This document shows positions 39,922 to 42,656 of a DNA stretch of 42,656 bases, in pieces (the stretch's first letter is position 1; each line of letters starts with the position of its first letter). Origin of the DNA: Rodentibacter mrazii (GTDB lineage: Bacteria > Pseudomonadota > Gammaproteobacteria > Enterobacterales > Pasteurellaceae); the NCBI RefSeq assembly GCF_001998825.1, contig NZ_MLHG01000009.1, positions 1 through 42,656 on the forward strand, given 5' to 3'. The notes under the pieces are model-generated. The model had not been told where the DNA came from. It searched no databases and saw nothing but the letters and a program-made list of their open reading frames with translations. A program made the translations under genes and the position numbers.

Positions 39922-40812
39922 ATGCAAGAAAACTTAAACGATTTACGCACTTTTTTGCTTGTTGCTCAAACGGGTAGTTTTACCAAAGTGGCGGCTCAAT
40001 TGAATCTTTCACGAGCAGCGGTAAGCCATACTATTAGTCAGTTAGAACGCCGTTTAGGCTTGAAACTTTTCAATCGAACTACCCGAAGCGTTGCCACGAC
40101 TGATGCAGGGCAGCAGCTTTATCAGCAGCTTTGTCCATTATTTCAAGACATTGATAGCCGTTTACTCAATATTTTAAATAATCAAAACCAACAACGTGGC
40201 GTGCTGAGAATTAATGGCACTATTCATGCGATTTCAGTTATCCTTTGGCAAAAATTCCGCCGTTTTTTGGAACATTATCCGAATATTACTCTGGAACTTG
40301 CGGCAGAGATGAAGTTTATTGATATCGTAGCAGAACGCTATGATGCCGGTATTCGTGAGGGAGGATTAATGGATAAAGATATGATTGCAGTGAGAGTGTC
40401 GGAGGCTGTCCGAATGTGTTATGTAGCTACACCCGAATATCTTTCCCGCCACGGTACACCTCAAACGCCGGAGGCGCTGCTTAAACATAACTGTATTCGC
40501 TTACGTATTCCCACTTACAACAACTTGTTGCCGTGGGAATTTGAACATTCAAAAACAGGTGAACGGTTTAAACTAGCCATGCAGGGGAATTTGATTGTTA
40601 ATCAGCCTCCCATGACCCGTCAAGCGGCCTTAGACAATATAGGGATTTCATGGGAAATGGCAGATGAAGTAGAAGCCGACATTCAGTCAGGCAGACTTTG
40701 CCGTATATTAAGTGATTGGGAATGCATTTATCCCGGTTATTATCTCTACTTTCCTAATCGTACTGAATATTCACCTCTGTTAAAAACTTTGGTGGAATGG
40801 CTTCGGATATAA
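39922..40812 (+). CDS. LysR-family transcriptional regulator
   Basis: This 296-aa protein has an N-terminal winged helix-turn-helix (residues 1-65: LRTFLLVAQTGSFTKVAAQLNLSRAAVSHTISQLERRLG, LFNRTTRSVATTDAG) and a C-terminal ligand-binding domain of the CrgA/AaeR-like type. It diverges from the NTF2/OYE pair and probably regulates it, inducibly by an electrophile or quinone-like compound. That inducer is inferred from the neighbouring enzyme, not seen. An uptake sequence follows the stop (40829-40837). Confidence 0.88.
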   Translation: MQENLNDLRTFLLVAQTGSFTKVAAQLNLSRAAVSHTISQLERRLGLKLFNRTTRSVATTDAGQQLYQQLCPLFQDIDSRLLNILNNQNQQRGVLRINGTIHAISVILWQKFRRFLEHYPNITLELAAEMKFIDIVAERYDAGIREGGLMDKDMIAVRVSEAVRMCYVATPEYLSRHGTPQTPEALLKHNCIRLRIPTYNNLLPWEFEHSKTGERFKLAMQGNLIVNQPPMTRQAALDNIGISWEMADEVEADIQSGRLCRILSDWECIYPGYYLYFPNRTEYSPLLKTLVEWLRI

Positions 40813-40864
40813 AACATCATAAATATTGACCGCACTTTTTAGCTATTTTCTCTGTGTTTGACAA

Positions 40865-40893
40865 TTGATTGAAGTCTTTGATTTTGCTAAAAT
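40865..40893 (+). promoter_or_regulatory. Promoter of the riboswitch-symporter transcript
   Basis: TTGATT (40865-40870), 17-bp spacer, TAAAAT (40888-40893). The start point would be near 40900, about 30 nt before the first riboswitch helix. It beats the TTGACA at 40858, which is 24 bp from the -10. Confidence 0.6.
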
Positions 40894-40929
40894 CCGCCCC
40901 GTTTTTTCTGATATGTCAGAGAAAAATGA

Positions 40930-41146
40930 GTTCGGATGAAGGTAGCTGGAGAGTAGGGAATTAACCCTACGCCGACGATGTAAAATCTTTCAGGCGCACG
41001 TAAGTGCAGGGACTGTTACTGGACGAACCCTTGGAGAGATCCATTGCACAGAAAATATTACAAGGTGTAAATGGACGCCGAAGGCGCAAAAGAGCGGTTG
41101 TTTTTAACACCGTTTTTCAAACGCTCAGGCAAAAGGACAGGGGCTA
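40930..41146 (+). ncRNA. Tandem glycine riboswitch
   Basis: Two aptamers are arranged as in the Vibrio VC1422 element. Aptamer I: P1 GTAGC (40942-40946) pairs with GTTAC (41015-41019), with GGAGAG, CGCCGA, ATCTTTCAGGC and GGACTG between them. Aptamer II: from 41028, with GGAGAG at 41033-41038, CGCCGAAGG, ACGCTCAGGC and AAAAGGACAG up to 41140. A leader helix GTTCG (40930-40934) pairs with CGAAC (41024-41028), the P0/kink-turn that joins leader and linker. Glycine binding should control the symporter immediately downstream. Confidence 0.92.
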
Positions 41147-41191
41147 AAAGACAATCTGTATTTTTCTTTCTTCTCACGGATGCTTTTCGTC

Positions 41192-41227
41192 TCCTTGTCG
41201 CGTTTATTGGTTTTTAGACGACGAGGA
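41192..41227 (+). promoter_or_regulatory. Ribosome-binding-site-sequestering stem
   Basis: TCCTTGTCG (41192-41200) pairs with CGACGAGGA (41219-41227) over 9 bp (one G-U). The right arm contains the GAGGA ribosome-binding site of the symporter, whose ATG is at 41234. This looks like the riboswitch's translational expression platform. Confidence 0.6.
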
Positions 41228-41233
41228 ATCACA

Positions 41234-42586
41234 ATGTCATTTACGACAATTTTATCTACGATTGATAGCTTTATTTGGGGGCCGCCCTTATTAATTTTAT
41301 TACCCGGCACAGGGCTTTATTTCACTTTACGTTTAGGTTTTATTCAAATTCGTTATTTACCGCTTGCGATTGGTTATTTATTTAAAAAAGAACGTGGCGG
41401 AAAAGGGGATGTGTCTTCTTTTGCTGCTTTGAGCACAGCCTTAGCGGCAACCATTGGAACGGGAAATATCGTCGGTGTTGCTACGGCAGTCCAAGCGGGC
41501 GGGCCCGGTGCGATTTTTTGGATGTGGTTGGTGGCATTGCTTGGCATGGCGACTAAGTATGCGGAATGTTTGCTTGCGGTTAAATATCGGGTGAAGGATC
41601 GCCGCGGATTTATGTCCGGCGGTCCGATGTATTACATTGAACATGGTCTTGGGATTAAATGGTTAGCCAAGATGTTTGCGGTGTTTGGTGTCTTAGTGGC
41701 ATTTTTCGGTATCGGCACTTTTCCACAGGTGAATGCGATCACTCATGCGATGCAAGATACCTTTCATATTCCGGTGATTATCACCGCGGCTGTCGTTACC
41801 GTTTTGGTGGCAATGATTATTTTAGGCGGGGTAAAACGTATCGCAACGACATCAGCGATTATTGTTCCCTTTATGGCGATTTCTTATGTATTCGTATCAA
41901 TTATTATCATTTTACTAAATTGGGAACGAGTGCCGGATGCAGTAATGTTGATTATTCGTAGTGCTTTTGATCCGCAATCTGTGCTGGGTGGGGTATTAGG
42001 TTTTACCGTAATGAAAGCCATTCAATCGGGGGTGGCACGGGGGATTTTCTCCAATGAATCCGGTTTAGGGAGTGCGCCGATTGCTGCCGCTGCAGCCCAA
42101 ACACGAGAGCCGGTTCGTCAGGGGCTTATTTCAATGACCGGAACCTTTTTAGATACTATTATTGTGTGTTCAATGACAGGTATTGTATTGGTGTTGACCG
42201 GAGCGTGGAGTAATGCCGAACTTGCCGGCGCAACGGTAACCAACGCGGCATTTTCACAAGGGTTAGGATTAGATTTCGGGGCGATCATTGTCACCATAGG
42301 CTTATTATTTTTTGCATTCACGACAATTTTAGGTTGGTGTTACTATGGTGAGCGCTGTTTCGTGTATTTGGTCGGAACACGTGGTATTCGTTTATATCGC
42401 TTAATATTTATTATTTTGGTGGGGATTGGTTCATTCTTAAAATTAGATTTGATCTGGATTCTAGCCGATATTGTAAACGGATTGATGGCATTTCCAAATT
42501 TAATTGCTTTGATCGGATTACGTAAGATCGTGATTGAAGAAACGAAAGATTATTTCAATCGTTTAAAAATTAATCATCATGACTAA
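41234..42586 (+). CDS. Alanine/glycine:cation symporter (AGCS family)
   Basis: The 450-aa inner-membrane protein has about 11 hydrophobic segments and the AGCS signature GGPGAIFWMWLVALLGMATKY. STALAATIGTGNIVGVATA, FMSGGPMYYIEHGLG, and SNESGLGSAPIAAAAA are also family motifs. It imports alanine or glycine with sodium or protons. I start it at 41234 (MSFTTIL), behind GAGGA; an ATG at 41180 would place the ribosome-binding site stem inside the coding region. Its leader holds a tandem glycine riboswitch, so glycine is a likely substrate. A terminator follows at 42618. Confidence 0.94.
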   Translation: MSFTTILSTIDSFIWGPPLLILLPGTGLYFTLRLGFIQIRYLPLAIGYLFKKERGGKGDVSSFAALSTALAATIGTGNIVGVATAVQAGGPGAIFWMWLVALLGMATKYAECLLAVKYRVKDRRGFMSGGPMYYIEHGLGIKWLAKMFAVFGVLVAFFGIGTFPQVNAITHAMQDTFHIPVIITAAVVTVLVAMIILGGVKRIATTSAIIVPFMAISYVFVSIIIILLNWERVPDAVMLIIRSAFDPQSVLGGVLGFTVMKAIQSGVARGIFSNESGLGSAPIAAAAAQTREPVRQGLISMTGTFLDTIIVCSMTGIVLVLTGAWSNAELAGATVTNAAFSQGLGLDFGAIIVTIGLLFFAFTTILGWCYYGERCFVYLVGTRGIRLYRLIFIILVGIGSFLKLDLIWILADIVNGLMAFPNLIALIGLRKIVIEETKDYFNRLKINHHD

Positions 42587-42617
42587 GATGAAATGGTTTA
42601 ATTTAATACAAAAAAAT

Positions 42618-42648
42618 AAAAGGATGCTTAGCATCCTTTTTTATTTTT
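42618..42648 (+). terminator. Terminator of the symporter gene
   Basis: AAAAGGATGC (42618-42627) pairs with GCATCCTTTT (42631-42640) with a 3-nt loop, followed by a T run. Confidence 0.85.
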
Positions 42649-42656
42649 AACTAAAA

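Larger units (their letters stand above)
40813..41233 (+). other. Leader region of the alanine/glycine symporter
   Basis: This 421-bp gap contains an uptake sequence, a promoter (40865-40893), a tandem glycine riboswitch (40930-41146) and the expression platform before the symporter ATG. I see no coding gene in it. Confidence 0.8.

Noticed and set aside
40858-40893. TTGACA as -35 of the riboswitch promoter
   Set aside because: It is 24 bp from the TAAAAT; TTGATT at 40865 has the correct 17-bp spacer.

Overview
The window is chromosomal DNA from a member of the Pasteurellaceae, in the Haemophilus/Aggregatibacter/Pasteurella group. The clearest evidence is the DNA-uptake signal sequence AAGTGCGGT: I count 32 exact copies by eye on the two strands (about one per 1.3 kb), many with the usual AT-rich extension and several paired head to head as terminators. 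The DNA is AT-rich, the proteins are gamma-proteobacterial, and several gene blocks match what I remember of Haemophilus influenzae gene order. The sequence alone does not settle genus or species. Almost everything is core genome. I see no prophage, transposase, CRISPR array, tRNA or rRNA. || Layout: (1) 1-559, the N-terminus of a two-partner-secretion outer-membrane transporter cut by the window edge. (2) 898-7659, minus strand: trhP (tRNA hydroxylation), a DUF945/YdgA-like protein, adk, ampG (muropeptide import) and galE. (3) 7848-11205, plus strand: dld (respiratory D-lactate dehydrogenase, with a perfect CRP site upstream) and an aldehyde dehydrogenase. (4) 11309-13333: ppa on the minus strand and, divergent from it, the adenine permease purP with a perfect-consensus PurR operator. 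(5) 13494-21575: a long plus-strand cell-wall and lipoate run, rsfS-rlmH-mrdA-rodA-rlpA-dacA-ybeD-lipB-lipA. (6) 21698-28130: yidE (minus), an SbmA-like ABC exporter and mreBCD. Together with mrdA/rodA this puts most of the rod-shape elongation machinery in one 14-kb stretch. (7) 28248-29510: rho. (8) 29637-31227: an AraC regulator and a DUF417 membrane protein that resemble RclR and RclC of the E. coli reactive-chlorine response, with a 21-bp-register direct repeat in the rclC promoter. (9) 31465-37210: argH, yajQ, serB, ytjB and tkt. (10) 37291-40812: a flavin reductase-like protein, a palindrome-rich gap with a REP-like element, and an Old Yellow Enzyme/NTF2-like pair divergent from a LysR regulator. 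(11) 40930-42586: a tandem glycine riboswitch and the alanine/glycine:cation symporter it should control, with a stem that sequesters the ribosome-binding site. || The most distinctive regulatory features are the RclR-like/RclC-like pair with its candidate operator, the glycine riboswitch with a readable expression platform, the PurR and CRP sites, and terminators that double as uptake sequences or lie inside apparent operons. I found no convincing evidence of a wholly new multi-gene system. The Rcl-like cassette and the OYE/NTF2/LysR module are the best places to look for less-described biology.
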